A stretch of 64,000 bases of DNA. It comes from Alphaproteobacteria bacterium MarineAlpha11_Bin1 (GTDB taxonomy: Bacteria > Pseudomonadota > Alphaproteobacteria > MPNO01 > UBA830). The position numbers and the translations under genes are program-made. Below are positions 1 to 8,447 of the stretch, one piece after another (within the stretch, counting starts at the first letter, position 1; every line of letters begins with the position of its first letter). The stretch is from positions 1 to 64,000 of the forward strand of contig PTJZ01000004.1 in assembly GCA_002937455.1 (NCBI GenBank). The letters are read 5' to 3'. A model generated the notes under the pieces. The model made no database searches and was not told where the DNA came from. It saw only the letters and a program-made list of their open reading frames with translations.

Positions 1-201
1 AAAAACAGTTCGTGGAAAACCACATACTAAACCGTATGTTATTGAAATCAGTCAACTGGCGTAAAAAATCGAGCCGCTTGGTATTGTTTCGGCCATAAAT
101 AATCATCGATTTCAAGCGCCGCCGCCGAGTGATGGGAATCCGAACAGCTTTCAAATAATATCTGATTGCTAAAATCTGATGCCCGGGCGCCCGTCAGAAT
201 T

Positions 202-2028
202 TCATGCCTTTTCGGTTTTGCGCGATATCTTTTTTCGTTCATTTGGATCAAGCAGGCGCTTCCGGATGCGGATGTGTTTAGGTGTCACCTCTACCAACTC
301 ATCATCATCTATGTAGCTGATCGCCTCTTCAAGCCGAAAGGTTCGTGGCGTGGTGAGGCGCACTGCTTCGTCAGAGCCGGATGCACGAATATTAGTCAGC
401 TTCTTAGATTTCATCGGATTGACTTCCAGGTCGTTGCCCCGGCTGTGCTCACCGATTATCATTCCCTCGTAAACGTCGACTCCACCACCAATAAAAATCA
501 CGCCCCGCTCTTCAAGATTCCATAAGGCGAACGGTACAGATTTTCCGGCAGCGTTTGAGATGAGCACGCCATTACGGCGTCTTGGCAGATTCCCTTTGTG
601 CGGTGCGTAAGAATAAAAAAGTCTGCTCATCACGCCGGTACCACGCGTCTGGTTCAGAAATTGCCCATGGTAGCCAATAAGGCCCCGTGATGGAGCAATG
701 AAGACAACCCGTGTCTTCCCCCCCCCAGACGGGCACATATCCCTTAACTCGCCTTTACGTTCGCCGAGAGATTCCACCACCGCCCCTACATAAGCGTCGT
801 CGACATCAATGACGACCTCTTCCATCGGTTCCTCGCGGGAACCGGTATCAGGATTCTTGCGATATAAAACTCGGGGGCGAGAGACCGACAGCTCAAAACC
901 CTCTCGGCGTAACTGCTCCACAAGCACACCGAGTTGCAATTCTCCCCGACCTTTTACCTCGAAAGTGTTTTCATCTCCCGTCCGCTCAACCTCGATGGCG
1001 ACATTCCCCTCCCTTTCCCGCACCAAACGTGCCGCGAGAAGACGTGATGTAACCTTATCGCCGTCATTTCCGGCAAACGGTGAATCATTGATTGAGAAGG
1101 TCATAGAGAGTGTCGGTGGGTCAACGGGTATAGCCTGCACGGGTATAACATTCCCCGGATCGCAGATTGTGTCCGCAACTGTCGCTTCCTTTAAACCAGC
1201 GATAGCGATAAGATCGCCGGCATGAGCGGCTTGGACCGGCACGCGTTCAATGCCCCGAAACGCCAGAAGCTTGGTTAGGCGGCCGGCCTCAACCTGCTTA
1301 CCATCCCGTCTTAGCGCCACGACTGGATCATTAACCCGCGCAACACCGGACTCAATCCGCCCGGTCAAAATACGGCCCAGATAATTATCATATTCCAAAA
1401 TAGTCGATAGCATTGCGAATGGCGCATCGCGTTTTGCAACCGGCGACGCAAAGTGCTCTGAAATAAGCTTGAAGAGAGGTTCCATAGAATCTCGCGGTGA
1501 TTCAAGGTCGTAGGCTGCCCAGCCCTCCTTCGCTGAGGCGTATAGAGTCGGAAAGTCAAGTTGCTCGTCGCTCGCATCTAGGGCAGCAAATAAATCGAAA
1601 ACTTCTTCATGCACCTTGTATGCCCTCTGGTCTGGGCGATCAGCTTTGTTAACTACAACAATCGGCTTTAAACCGAGCGCCAGCGCCTTCATAGTAACGA
1701 ACTTAGTTTGGGGCATCGGACCCTCGGCCGAATCGACTAGCACCAGTGCACCATCAACCATCGATAAGATACGTTCTACCTCTCCACCAAAATCGGCATG
1801 GCCCGGGGTATCGACAATATTTATACGGACATCTTCCCACTCGACGGACGCGCATTTTGCCAGAATTGTTATACCCCGTTCCCGTTCCAAGTCATTTGAA
1901 TCCATGACGCGTTCGGCTACCCGCTGATTTTCGCGGAAGCTTCCGGACTGCCGCAATAACTGGTCAACCAGTGTTGTTTTGCCATGGTCAACATGGGCAA
2001 TAATCGCGATGTTTCGAAGCTGCGGCAC
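202..2028 (-). CDS. typA: Ribosome-associated translational GTPase TypA/BipA
   Basis: An elongation-factor-like GTPase that binds the ribosome and supports growth under stress and 50S assembly (family knowledge). The N-terminal G domain has the P-loop AHVDHGKTT, the DTPGHADF switch II motif and NKADRP; EF-G-like domains and the TypA C-terminal domain follow, ending in a lysine-rich tail. The frame opens at a TTG (2058), but the GTG at 2026-2028 gives a protein starting MPQLRNIAII, 608 residues, the usual family length and N-terminus, with a weak GGA upstream, so I prefer it. A 9-base inverted repeat lies just upstream. The gene carries a run of nine G on its coding strand (718-726). Identity is certain; the start is not. 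Confidence 0.95.
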   Translation of the reverse strand: MPQLRNIAIIAHVDHGKTTLVDQLLRQSGSFRENQRVAERVMDSNDLERERGITILAKCASVEWEDVRINIVDTPGHADFGGEVERILSMVDGALVLVDSAEGPMPQTKFVTMKALALGLKPIVVVNKADRPDQRAYKVHEEVFDLFAALDASDEQLDFPTLYASAKEGWAAYDLESPRDSMEPLFKLISEHFASPVAKRDAPFAMLSTILEYDNYLGRILTGRIESGVARVNDPVVALRRDGKQVEAGRLTKLLAFRGIERVPVQAAHAGDLIAIAGLKEATVADTICDPGNVIPVQAIPVDPPTLSMTFSINDSPFAGNDGDKVTSRLLAARLVREREGNVAIEVERTGDENTFEVKGRGELQLGVLVEQLRREGFELSVSRPRVLYRKNPDTGSREEPMEEVVIDVDDAYVGAVVESLGERKGELRDMCPSGGGKTRVVFIAPSRGLIGYHGQFLNQTRGTGVMSRLFYSYAPHKGNLPRRRNGVLISNAAGKSVPFALWNLEERGVIFIGGGVDVYEGMIIGEHSRGNDLEVNPMKSKKLTNIRASGSDEAVRLTTPRTFRLEEAISYIDDDELVEVTPKHIRIRKRLLDPNERKKISRKTEKA

Positions 2029-2047
2029 AATACGAATTCCGGATGTT

Positions 2048-2086
2048 AGGGTGTTCAAGAATTTCAGACGAGCGACCGAACACCCT
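2048..2086 (-). promoter_or_regulatory. Perfect 9-base inverted repeat in the typA leader
   Basis: On the coding strand of typA the arms AGGGTGTTC (2086-2078) and GAACACCCT (2056-2048) are perfectly complementary and separated by 21 bases. The right arm covers the TTG codon that opens the frame and ends 20 bases before the preferred GTG start. It could be an RNA hairpin in the leader or a DNA operator; nothing else in the sequence decides which. Confidence 0.4.
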
Positions 2087-2131
2087 GAAGGCTATGAGTC
2101 TGCGGCCGCTATATACAATTGTCGGAAGAGT

Positions 2132-3124
2132 TTATCCCATTTTTTCTTTCGCTAACTCTTTTAGCGATACTTCGGGCCTGGCACCATAATGGCTGATTAC
2201 CTCGGCCGCACAGATAGATCCAAGCCATGCAGCCTTTTCTAATTCGTAACCGTGGGTCAGGCCATATAGCACCCCGGCAGCATAAAGATCACCAGCGCCA
2301 GTCGTATCGAGAACTTTCTCCACTGGCTCCGCCGCGACTTCTAAAACCTCGTCAGGTGTAACAATCACAGACCCCTTCGCGCCGCGTGTTATGGCGGCAA
2401 TATCAACTTTACCAACTAGTCTGCCAACCGCCTCATCAAATGAGACTGTTTGATAGAGAGAGGTGATCTCGTCTTGGTTGGCGAAAACAATGTCTACATG
2501 CCCCTCAACAAGACGCCTGAATGAGGCTCGATGACGGTCAACGCAAAAGGAATCAGAAAGGGTCAGGGCAACCTGGCGTCCCGCCGCATGCGCCAACTCC
2601 GCGGCTTTGACGAATGCCTCCTGAGCTTCGTCTCGGTCAAACAGATAGCCTTCAAGGTATGTGATTTGCGCACTTCCTATTGCTTCAGGATCTATATCCT
2701 CTGGGCCCAGAGAGATGCTGGCGCCCAAATAAGTCTGCATGGTCCGCTCCGCATCCGGTGTTACGAAAATCAAACATCGCGCTGTAGATGGCCCATCGGT
2801 CGCGGCGCGCATTGGGAAGTTTACACCGGCGCCCATTATATCACTGATAAAGATATCCCCCAGCTGATCATTCCGTACTTTTCCAATATAAGCTCCGCAG
2901 CCGCCGAGCGATGAAATGCCGGCCAGGGTGTTAGCGGCAGAACCACCAGAAGTTTCGACGCCAGCGCCGATTTCCTTATACAGCCATTCGGCCTTAGCAT
3001 CATCGATCAGCGTCATCGTCCCTTTATTTAGGCCGAGCCCGTTGAGATGGTTTTCATCTGTCTGGACAATTACATCGACAATTGCGTTGCCAACGCCGAC
3101 AACATCAAAGGGCGCATCCGCCAT
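2132..3124 (-). CDS. PfkB-family sugar kinase, adenosine kinase-like
   Basis: A ribokinase-fold kinase of 330 residues. It starts FDVVGVGNAIVDV, has the first PfkB signature around SGGSAANTLAGISSLGG (about residues 59-75) and the second, DTTGAGDLYAAG (about 279-290), which carries the catalytic Asp and anion hole. Proteobacterial proteins of this type are annotated as adenosine kinases (adenosine to AMP with ATP), but the substrate cannot be read from sequence. The ATG start has a good AGGAG ribosome site. It lies about 100 bases upstream of typA on the same strand, so cotranscription is possible, and is divergent from the EI24 gene. Confidence 0.85.
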   Translation of the reverse strand: MADAPFDVVGVGNAIVDVIVQTDENHLNGLGLNKGTMTLIDDAKAEWLYKEIGAGVETSGGSAANTLAGISSLGGCGAYIGKVRNDQLGDIFISDIMGAGVNFPMRAATDGPSTARCLIFVTPDAERTMQTYLGASISLGPEDIDPEAIGSAQITYLEGYLFDRDEAQEAFVKAAELAHAAGRQVALTLSDSFCVDRHRASFRRLVEGHVDIVFANQDEITSLYQTVSFDEAVGRLVGKVDIAAITRGAKGSVIVTPDEVLEVAAEPVEKVLDTTGAGDLYAAGVLYGLTHGYELEKAAWLGSICAAEVISHYGARPEVSLKELAKEKMG

Positions 3125-3270
3125 TATAAGCTCCTGGAATCACGAAAAATATCTGGTGCAGAGTATAACGTCGGACAGAAGCGTCGCAATTGAAATGCAA
3201 TCTTGCACTTACATGAGTTAGGCGGCTAAACAGACAGCACATCCGGATAGAATATCTTGCTAGCCAATAA

Positions 3271-3957
3271 ATGTATTCTGCGCTCTTTCTCGCAATTCAA
3301 CAGCTCAATGATACGCGCATTCGCCGGTTGGTTTTGCGTGCAGTAGTCGTCAGCGCGTTTATATTCATTGCGCTGGTTTTCGGGATCACCTGGGCCCTCA
3401 ACGGCATTTCATTTGTTGGTATCCAATGGATTGACAAAGGGCTGGCTTTTTTGGGCGGGAGCGCTGCCTTCTTGATCAGCCTCCTAATTTTCCCCACCCT
3501 AATTGGGCTTATCATCTCTTTCATGCTGGAAGAAATTGCGCGCTCCGTAGATATACGTCATTTCCCATATCTACCGGCCGCCAGAGAACAACCAACGACA
3601 GAAGTTTTCAAGAATGCCGCTCGATTTGCAGCCATCGCGGTAGGGTTAAACCTGTTATTTTTCGTTTTTATTTTACCATTAATGGTGATCACGATTGTCC
3701 TTTCTCCGCTCATTCCCGTTGTTTTCTGGGGGCTTAACGGATATCTTCTGGGGCGTGAGTATTTCGAGTTCGCGGGATTACGACGGGTTGATCCACAAGC
3801 CATGCGGTTACTTAGGAGGCGGAATAAAACTCGCGTTTTTGTCTCCGGCATTGTGATCGCGGTGATGATGACTGTTCCTTTGGTTAACTGGCTGATGCCG
3901 TTGGTTGCAGCCGCCTATATGGTTCATGTATTTGAAGATGTTCGTCGTCGTGACTAA
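3271..3957 (+). CDS. EI24-domain (CysZ-like) integral membrane protein
   Basis: A 228-residue inner-membrane protein with about four to six hydrophobic segments (roughly residues 20-45, 55-80, 113-150, 190-220). The pattern matches the EI24/CysZ family, whose characterised member CysZ supports sulfate uptake. No sulfate gene is nearby, so a transport role is only inferred from the family. Transcribed divergently from the sugar kinase and followed by a hairpin and the bactofilin gene. Confidence 0.75.
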   Translation: MYSALFLAIQQLNDTRIRRLVLRAVVVSAFIFIALVFGITWALNGISFVGIQWIDKGLAFLGGSAAFLISLLIFPTLIGLIISFMLEEIARSVDIRHFPYLPAAREQPTTEVFKNAARFAAIAVGLNLLFFVFILPLMVITIVLSPLIPVVFWGLNGYLLGREYFEFAGLRRVDPQAMRLLRRRNKTRVFVSGIVIAVMMTVPLVNWLMPLVAAAYMVHVFEDVRRRD

Positions 3958-3975
3958 TTAGTTTAAAGGCTTCTT

Positions 3976-3995
3976 CTTGGATTCCCCAATCCAAG
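3976..3995 (+). terminator. Perfect 8-base hairpin between EI24 gene and bactofilin
   Basis: CTTGGATT, loop CCCC, AATCCAAG: a perfect 8-bp stem with a 4-base loop, 18 bases after the EI24 stop and 40 bases before the bactofilin start. No T run follows, so it is not a classic intrinsic terminator; it may be an attenuator or an mRNA-stabilising hairpin. Confidence 0.4.
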
Positions 3996-4035
3996 CGGTA
4001 ATAATCGGGTGCTATCAACCCGGGAAAGACAGAAC

Positions 4036-4530
4036 ATGGCGGACCAAGATAACAAAGTTAGAAACAAACCCTCGGCGGTACTACCGCTAAAATCAGAGGC
4101 CCCGAGCGCGCCTCCCGCATCCCTGCGGCCGGCTGCCTTAACGCGCCCAATGCGCGAACCTCATTCGGTCTCAAACGCTGGAAATATTAGCAGTCCCGAA
4201 GGTAAGAAGCTTTTGGTCGGAAGAGAAATAGAGCTTAGCGGCAACATCAGTACCTGCGACAGGTTAGTAGTCGAAGGCCGCGTAGAAGCAGAACTTCAGG
4301 ACTGCCGAGAGATCGAAATTTCGGGAACCGGCACTTTCAAAGGCGCGGCCAATATCGAAATGGCAAAGATTAGTGGCAAATTCGAGGGTACCCTGACGGC
4401 GCGTGACACGCTTATTGTTCAATCAACAGGACGGGTATCAGGTACGATCCGGTATGGAAAACTGGAAATCGAACGTGGAGGCGAGGTTATCGGCGACATC
4501 GGCCTAGCTAACGACACGGCCGCCAGTTAA
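4036..4530 (+). CDS. Bactofilin (polymer-forming cytoskeletal protein)
   Basis: A 164-residue bactofilin. A disordered, Pro/Ala-rich N-terminal tail (about 55 residues) precedes a right-handed beta-helix domain with the family's periodic hydrophobic repeats, for example LVVEGRVEAEL, EISGTGTFKG and DTLIVQSTGRVSGTI. Bactofilins self-assemble into filaments that position cell-wall or polar proteins. The frame opens at GTG 4009, but ATG 4036 has GGGAAAGA upstream at good spacing, so I use it. The lipoprotein gene follows 11 bases later, so the two probably share an mRNA. Confidence 0.88.
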   Translation: MADQDNKVRNKPSAVLPLKSEAPSAPPASLRPAALTRPMREPHSVSNAGNISSPEGKKLLVGREIELSGNISTCDRLVVEGRVEAELQDCREIEISGTGTFKGAANIEMAKISGKFEGTLTARDTLIVQSTGRVSGTIRYGKLEIERGGEVIGDIGLANDTAAS

Positions 4531-4541
4531 ACCTTCGCACA

Positions 4542-4994
4542 ATGAATCAAATAGTATCCGCGGCCACGGGCCTAGTTTGCCTGATACTGTCAGCCTGCGT
4601 TACTAAAACCGACCCGATCTCGCCCGTGGTGGACAAATCAAAATCGAGGGAGGTGTCCCCATCCGTTCCCGTTATTGTCAAGCACCGCCAGATAGATTCG
4701 GCGGAACGCCCCCCCAAGACCACTGCTCATACACCGAACCTTGCTCCGGGAGAGTTGCTCGGCATGACGACCTCCGAGATAACTTTACTCCTTGGTGATC
4801 CCGTGTTCGTACGCCGTGACCCACCGGGCGAGTTCTGGCGATACCGAACAAAAAGGTGCATTTTAGAACTTTATTTCTATCGCCGCGACAGTGAATGGTA
4901 CGTCAATCACATAGAAATGCGTCACCGCAACGAACAGGCCGCTGATAAGTCTGGCTGTATCGCATTGCTTCAAGAGCCACCGCGTCGGGGTTAA
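4542..4994 (+). CDS. Small lipoprotein with SmpA/BamE-like C-terminal region
   Basis: A 150-residue protein with a signal peptide ending in the lipobox LSAC (Cys about residue 19), so probably membrane-anchored. The middle is low complexity. The C-terminal half has GMTTSEITLLLGDPVFVRRDPPGE and WRYR, the layout of SmpA/BamE-like domains (a small helix-strand fold of outer-membrane lipoproteins). The precise role is unknown. It carries a run of seven C at 4709-4715. Directly downstream of bactofilin, convergent with fxsA. Confidence 0.7.
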   Translation: MNQIVSAATGLVCLILSACVTKTDPISPVVDKSKSREVSPSVPVIVKHRQIDSAERPPKTTAHTPNLAPGELLGMTTSEITLLLGDPVFVRRDPPGEFWRYRTKRCILELYFYRRDSEWYVNHIEMRHRNEQAADKSGCIALLQEPPRRG

Positions 4995-5007
4995 CGATCT
5001 AGCGCCC

Positions 5008-5526
5008 TTACTCCTCATCTTTGGACGGCAGCCTGTCTTGAGCCGATGGTGAGGCGGTCACTTCCTCGAAATCGCCATCGATCACCCTGCCTCCGGGGGG
5101 ACCCGCACCATCGCGATCCGATGGCCTCGGGCTACTCGCGGGCCCGAAACCGCCGACATGAGTCTCGCCATTTCTCGATAGCCAACGCCAAATACCTATT
5201 CCGACCAGCTTCCGAAACAGGGGCACAAACAGCATAAAGCCACACACATCAGTAAAAAATCCCGGGGTCAGAAGGAGTGCGCCGGCCACCAAAAGGCAAA
5301 CTCCATCAAACACCTCCTGTACCGGTAATTCATTCCGCGAGGCACTTCTTTGCGCCCGTTTTAGCACCGCAACGCCTTGAATTCTGAGTAATGTAGTGCC
5401 GGCGCAGGCTGTAATGATTACGATTAGGATCGTCGGCCACAACCCGATCCAGCCACCTATTTCGAGAAAAAGTGCGATTTCGATGACCGGGACTGTGATA
5501 AAAGCCAAAAGCAAAAGAATTGGCAT
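5008..5526 (-). CDS. fxsA: FxsA family membrane protein
   Basis: A 172-residue FxsA family protein. Hydrophobic segments at about residues 2-20, 25-45 and 75-105 and the motif VPVIEIALFLEIGGWIGL are typical; the C-terminal tail is polar and acidic. E. coli FxsA relieves F-plasmid exclusion of phage T7 when overproduced; the normal role is unknown. Divergent from timA, as in many alphaproteobacteria, with a long inverted repeat in the shared upstream region. Confidence 0.88.
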   Translation of the reverse strand: MPILLLLAFITVPVIEIALFLEIGGWIGLWPTILIVIITACAGTTLLRIQGVAVLKRAQRSASRNELPVQEVFDGVCLLVAGALLLTPGFFTDVCGFMLFVPLFRKLVGIGIWRWLSRNGETHVGGFGPASSPRPSDRDGAGPPGGRVIDGDFEEVTASPSAQDRLPSKDEE

Positions 5527-5571
5527 GCTTGCGATTTCCTAATGAACGCCTTATGTACTTTAGGTCGTAGT

Positions 5572-5611
5572 TTCGTGAAATAGGTTATCTGAGTTAACCT
5601 TACTTCACGAA
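5572..5611. promoter_or_regulatory. Long imperfect palindrome between fxsA and timA
   Basis: The left arm (5572-5587), TTCGTGAAATAGGTTA, faces the right arm (5595-5611), TAACCTTACTTCACGAA, across a 7-base spacer. Fifteen of sixteen positions pair if one base is bulged. It sits midway in the divergent region, 46 bases from fxsA and 105 from timA, where an operator controlling both would be expected. The binding factor is unknown. Confidence 0.5.
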
Positions 5612-5716
5612 TGGGTGACAAAGACGATATAGCTAACTCTCGGGCCCGCGTCTATCTAACCCAACCGGGTGAAAAAAGCAGAACGACTCAGCGGAACGGT
5701 GCAGGAAAGAAAGATT

Positions 5717-6400
5717 ATGGGTGAAGGATTTCAGTTTCTGGATATCGTTCTTTTCGCGATGGTCGCGGCGTTTTTAGTCCTGCGTTTAAGAAGCGTTCTG
5801 GGAAAGCGTACTGGACATCAACAACCGCGCCAAGACCCAATATCACAGCGGACGCAAGATGCCGAGACCGATGGAAGTGTCGTGGATGCGACTAACGTTA
5901 ACCAACCGCCTCAGACCGATCATAGCGATATCGTAGACCAAGATACCCCGCTTTTGAGGGGTATCCAGGAAATTCAATTGGTAGACAGCACCTTCGATCC
6001 AAAAGAATTCTCTGACGGTGCCCGCAGCGCTTTTGAGATGATCGTTCAAAGCTTCGCTGAGGGCGACAAAGATAATCTTCAGATGCTACTCGCGGGCGAA
6101 GTTTACGAGAGTTTCGAAGGCGCCATTGATGAAAGAGAACGGGCTGGAGAAACATTGGAGTCGACCATTATCGGAATCAAGGCAGCGGATGTAATTGAAG
6201 CGGAGATGGAGGACATGAACGCCCTAGTTACCGTCAAGTTTGTGTCCGATCAAGTAAACCTAACGCGTGATTCCGAGGATCGAATCATTGACGGAGACCC
6301 TAACCAAGTAACCGAAATCATTGACATCTGGACCTTCAGCCGAGACACGCAGTCACGGGATCCAAATTGGAAGTTAGTGGAAACTCGAAGCCAGAACTAG
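5717..6400 (+). CDS. timA: Tim44/TimA domain protein
   Basis: A 227-residue protein with an N-terminal membrane segment (QFLDIVLFAMVAAFLVLRL), a hydrophilic linker and a C-terminal Tim44-like (cone-shaped, NTF2-like) domain with SAFEMIVQSFAEGDKDNLQMLLAGEVYESF. Mitochondrial Tim44 recruits Hsp70 to the import channel; alphaproteobacterial TimA is the presumed bacterial relative, with an envelope role. The frame opens at GTG 5669, but ATG 5717 has GGAAAGAAAG upstream and places the membrane segment at the N-terminus. mltA follows 28 bases later. Confidence 0.88.
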   Translation: MGEGFQFLDIVLFAMVAAFLVLRLRSVLGKRTGHQQPRQDPISQRTQDAETDGSVVDATNVNQPPQTDHSDIVDQDTPLLRGIQEIQLVDSTFDPKEFSDGARSAFEMIVQSFAEGDKDNLQMLLAGEVYESFEGAIDERERAGETLESTIIGIKAADVIEAEMEDMNALVTVKFVSDQVNLTRDSEDRIIDGDPNQVTEIIDIWTFSRDTQSRDPNWKLVETRSQN

Positions 6401-6428
6401 GGATCGCAGAGGGGTAACCGTTTTCTGT

Positions 6429-7625
6429 ATGAAAAACCCCTCACCTTTTCTAGCGGAGAATGTCCGGTTTCTCATTTTTGTAGTTATGGTGGTTACGCCA
6501 CTGGTATTAACGGGGTGCGCCGAAATTGGCGACAAAACAGGTATAGAAAAGCCAGAGTTTAGGCCTGTCACATTCAATGAGATTCCGAGTTGGAATAATG
6601 ATAATCATGCCAAGGCCTTAGCGGCTTTCCTAAAATCTTGTCCGTCACTAGAACGCAAAGGTATGCCCGATTTCGGCGATACGTCTTTTTGGCGAGATCT
6701 GTGTGAAAAGGCCCGCCGCATCGCCACGACAGAAGACAGAAGAGCTAAACGGTTTTTCGAAAAGAATTTCTATCCGGTCGCTGTTTCTGGACGCGAAGGG
6801 GCTACCGGTCTTTTCACTGGTTATTATGAGCCAGAACTACTCGGGAGCCGCGAACGATCGCAAAAATTTAAGGTCCCCATATATTTGCGTCCGCCGGATC
6901 TGGTTAGTGTAAACCTCGGTCGATTTCGCGGGAACCTAAACGGACAAAGAATTGCGGGGCGGGTGGTAAATGGCAACCTGGTTCCATATCCAGATCGTGA
7001 AAAGATCGATCTCGGGGCCCTCATGGACAAGAATTTAGAACTAGTTTGGGTGGATAGCGCAGCGGATGCATTCTTCCTGCATATCCAGGGATCCGGTCGT
7101 ATTCGCTTGCCGGACGGTACTACTCTACGGGTGGGATATGCTGGTACAAACGGCCATCTCTACACGGCGATTGGGCGCGAACTGATCACGCGGGGTATCG
7201 TGTCCCGAGAAGAAATGTCTATGCAGGCTATTCGGGCCTGGCTGTCAGAAAATATCGCCGATGGTAAACGATTAATGCGTAAAAATCGGTCATACGTGTT
7301 TTTTCGCGAGTTGACTGGCGATGCTCCGATCGGGGCACAAGGGGTTGCGCTCACCCCCGAACGAAGTCTCGCTGTAGACCGAAGATTGATTCCGTTAGGT
7401 CTGCCCGTTTGGATTGATACCATGGAGCCCAGCGGCGCACCGTTTCGGAAGCTCATGATCGCTCAAGATACTGGCGGGGCAATCGTCGGAGCGGTCCGTG
7501 CCGATATATTCTGGGGAGCTGGCGCAAAGGCTGCAGACCGCGCTGGCAAGATGAAGTCCCAAGGAAAATACTGGTTCCTATTTCCGCGATTATCGCCAAA
7601 AAAACCTGGCCTCGATAGCTATTAA
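6429..7625 (+). CDS. mltA: Membrane-bound lytic murein transglycosylase A
   Basis: A 398-residue lipoprotein: signal peptide and lipobox LTGC (Cys about residue 30), then the MltA beta-barrel domain with FTGYYEPELLGS, VWVDSAADAFFLHIQGSGR and the C-terminal 3D domain with PLGLPVWID and QDTGGAIVGAVRADIFWG, which contains the catalytic Asp. It cleaves glycan strands of peptidoglycan to 1,6-anhydro products. Follows timA and precedes smr in the conserved alphaproteobacterial order. Confidence 0.95.
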   Translation: MKNPSPFLAENVRFLIFVVMVVTPLVLTGCAEIGDKTGIEKPEFRPVTFNEIPSWNNDNHAKALAAFLKSCPSLERKGMPDFGDTSFWRDLCEKARRIATTEDRRAKRFFEKNFYPVAVSGREGATGLFTGYYEPELLGSRERSQKFKVPIYLRPPDLVSVNLGRFRGNLNGQRIAGRVVNGNLVPYPDREKIDLGALMDKNLELVWVDSAADAFFLHIQGSGRIRLPDGTTLRVGYAGTNGHLYTAIGRELITRGIVSREEMSMQAIRAWLSENIADGKRLMRKNRSYVFFRELTGDAPIGAQGVALTPERSLAVDRRLIPLGLPVWIDTMEPSGAPFRKLMIAQDTGGAIVGAVRADIFWGAGAKAADRAGKMKSQGKYWFLFPRLSPKKPGLDSY

Positions 7626-7882
7626 CCATCGCCCTCCAAGGCAAAAAAGGCCGTAGAGATATCGAATTGCCCACCAAAATAAGTCTAGTTATAGATTGGT
7701 AATCAATATTCCAACTTTAATTGGATTAATCCCAGCCTTTTCATTAACCCATGTTCTCGCTTGCAGATTAGAGGTTTCGCCGTCATTTTAGTCATCCTGT
7801 ACAAGGAATCCGGGTGTGACTTTGATTAAACAATTAGGGACATTCGTGACCCGACCGCTGGCTTTATATCGCCCGCCTAAAT

Positions 7883-8431
7883 ATGAAAAAGAATAAGTCA
7901 GACGGGCGCGAGTCGCTCGATGATAATGCACTTTTCCGTTCAGCGATGTTCGACGCGGAGCCTTTAGGTCGGAAAAACAAAGATCATGCCCCGATGGAGC
8001 CATCGACTCCACCCCCTATCAAAAGACGAACCGTCACACCAAAACCGCAACCTAAAATCAAGCCTGTCGCGCCGTCAAATAGACAGCTGGAGGCCGGCTT
8101 AGCCACCGATTTAGACCGGCGAACGATGGACAAGTTGAGAAGGGGACGACTGAGACCGGAAGCTCACATTGACCTTCACGGCATGAACTTGAGCCGCGCC
8201 TATGCCTCATTGAACACATTCATTACCCGGGCTCATGGCTCTGGAAATCGCTGCGTCCTCGTCATCACTGGCAAGGGGTCTCTCAAAAAGGGTGGTGGCG
8301 TCATCCGGCAGGAACTTCCCGCCTGGCTGAACTCACCGGAAAATAGACCCTGTGTTCTCGGCTTTGCCCAAGCGCAACCGGCCGACGGCGGGGGAGGGGC
8401 ATTTTACGTGCTACTGAAACGGCAGCGGTGA
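7883..8431 (+). CDS. Smr domain protein
   Basis: A 182-residue protein with a low-complexity N-terminal half (Pro/Lys-rich) and a C-terminal Smr (MutS2-type) domain: IDLHGMNLSRAYASL (the DLHG motif), then VLVITGKG and a GGGAFYVLLKR end. Smr domains cut or bind nucleic acid; the cellular target of this stand-alone form is unknown. It is convergent with hslU, with 16 bases between stops, and 257 bases after mltA. Confidence 0.88.
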   Translation: MKKNKSDGRESLDDNALFRSAMFDAEPLGRKNKDHAPMEPSTPPPIKRRTVTPKPQPKIKPVAPSNRQLEAGLATDLDRRTMDKLRRGRLRPEAHIDLHGMNLSRAYASLNTFITRAHGSGNRCVLVITGKGSLKKGGGVIRQELPAWLNSPENRPCVLGFAQAQPADGGGGAFYVLLKRQR

Positions 8432-8447
8432 GACATTAGTTTGCGGG

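Noticed and set aside
1..201. Search for a tRNA or gene end at the left edge
   Set aside because: Only short hairpin-like repeats (CATAC/GTATG); no tRNA or ORF supported.
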